Assembly (NCBI GenBank): GCA_027621615.1 | Contig: JAQCBC010000051.1 | Span: forward strand, 1-6,430 | Length of the DNA: 6,430 nucleotides | Origin: a bacterium | GTDB taxonomy: Bacteria > Margulisbacteria > Marinamargulisbacteria > UBA6595 | Direction of reading: 5' to 3' | Position numbers and translations under genes: made by a program | Shown here: piece by piece, positions 6,251 to 6,430 of the stretch | Layout of the letters: every line of letters starts with the position of its first letter | Position numbering within the stretch: the stretch's first letter is position 1 | The notes under the pieces: generated by a model | The model's input: the letters and a program-made list of their open reading frames with translations, nothing else | What the model was told of the DNA's origin: nothing | The model's database searches: none

Positions 6251-6430
6251 TTAACCAGCTGATACTTCTGCAGATGAGCTGGGAGTACCAACTACACAAC
6301 TAGCTATATAAGTAAAAAATCCACTAATGTGGTTGCAAATTATGGCAACCCATGAGTCTGGTTCTTCTGGTGTTCTCACTGGTTCCTTTGGTTGCTGTGT
6401 CTGAGTCTGTGTTGGTGCTTGTATATTTTT
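6251..6430 (-). CDS. Possible C-terminal fragment of an unidentified protein with Pro/Thr/Gln-rich segment (partial)
   Basis: A leftward frame is open from the right edge to TAA at 6253-6251, directly abutting the kinase stop (6248-6250) in convergent orientation. It gives 59 residues: a low-complexity APTQTQTQQPKEPVRTPEEP stretch (residues 5-24), a hydrophobic stretch WVAIICNHISGFFTYIASCVVG (27-48, interrupted by NH) and a small-residue tail ending SSSAEVSAG. The first part resembles a periplasmic or surface linker and the second could be a membrane segment. I recognise no family. Codon choice (many NNA codons) differs from the neighbours. Two other readings compete: a leftward frame from 6428 ending at TAG 6326-6324 (34 residues, Thr/Ser/Asp-rich), and noncoding DNA. 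With only 180 bp visible, coding status is uncertain. Confidence 0.35.
   Translation of the reverse strand, partial: KNIQAPTQTQTQQPKEPVRTPEEPDSWVAIICNHISGFFTYIASCVVGTPSSSAEVSAG
6255..6282. repeat. Inverted repeat just past the kinase gene
   Basis: CCAGCT (6255-6260) and AGCTGG (6277-6282) form a 6 bp stem around a 16 nt loop that itself contains the palindrome TCTGCAGA (6267-6274). It lies 5 bp after the kinase stop, where the operon transcript should end, but no T-run follows on either strand. It could be a 3'-end structure or Rho-associated stem rather than an intrinsic terminator. Confidence 0.35.
6314..6350 (-). terminator. Weak candidate leftward terminator with two competing hairpins
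   Basis: Reading leftward, GGTTGC (6350-6345) pairs with GCAACC (6336-6331), and CCAC (6332-6329) pairs with GTGG (6324-6321), followed by A and six T (6319-6314). The two stems share two C bases, so they cannot both form. The hairpin next to the T-run has only 4 bp, making it weak. If real, it would end leftward transcripts from a gene to the right and would favour the reading frame that stops at 6324. Confidence 0.2.

Noticed and set aside
6251..6300. Intrinsic terminator for the rightward operon
   Set aside because: The inverted repeat at 6255-6282 is not followed by a T-run on the + strand.
6064..6303. Rightward open frame of 79 codons overlapping the kinase 3' end
   Set aside because: It is out of frame with the conserved CDGDG-containing tail, lacks a ribosome site and has no family features.
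6352..6430. Rightward ATG frame giving a hydrophobic, signal-peptide-like start (MSLVLLVFSLVPLVAV)
   Set aside because: It has no Shine-Dalgarno and no basic residue after Met, and its hydrophobicity is a natural by-product of the complementary Glu/Pro/Thr/Gln-rich strand. It remains possible because it runs off the edge.

Overview
The window is a compact piece of a bacterial chromosome with moderate GC. It holds two divergent operons around one 123 bp promoter region, plus the start of a convergent or unassigned region at the right edge. Leftward from the promoter region run panD (aspartate 1-decarboxylase) and, overlapping it in an ATGA junction, the N-terminal 179 codons of a membrane-bound diadenylate cyclase (cdaA/dacA). 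That gene runs off the left edge just after its DGA motif.

Rightward run five genes that overlap end to start with no intergenic space: rpsO (ribosomal protein S15, UUG start), pnp (polynucleotide phosphorylase), an M16B zinc protease, a secreted class A beta-lactamase-fold serine hydrolase, and a diacylglycerol-kinase-family lipid kinase. Only rpsO has a strong Shine-Dalgarno. The downstream genes have none or a weak one, so they probably depend on translational coupling. The divergent promoters overlap physically: a near-consensus sigma70 promoter faces rpsO, and leftward candidates cover the same bases.

Organism: the order rpsO-pnp-M16 protease matches the B. subtilis order rpsO-pnpA-(ylxY)-mlpA, and a three-helix CdaA is typical of Firmicutes, Cyanobacteria and relatives. 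This hints at a Terrabacteria-like or poorly sampled lineage, but the sequence alone does not fix the phylum. Most of the content is core housekeeping. The less ordinary parts are the panD-cdaA coupling, the attachment of a Glu166-less serine hydrolase and an atypical lipid kinase to a ribosome/RNA-decay operon, and the right-hand 180 bp. That last stretch differs in composition and has an open leftward frame encoding a Pro/Thr/Gln-rich segment. I see no CRISPR array, tRNA, rRNA, insertion sequence or defence system.
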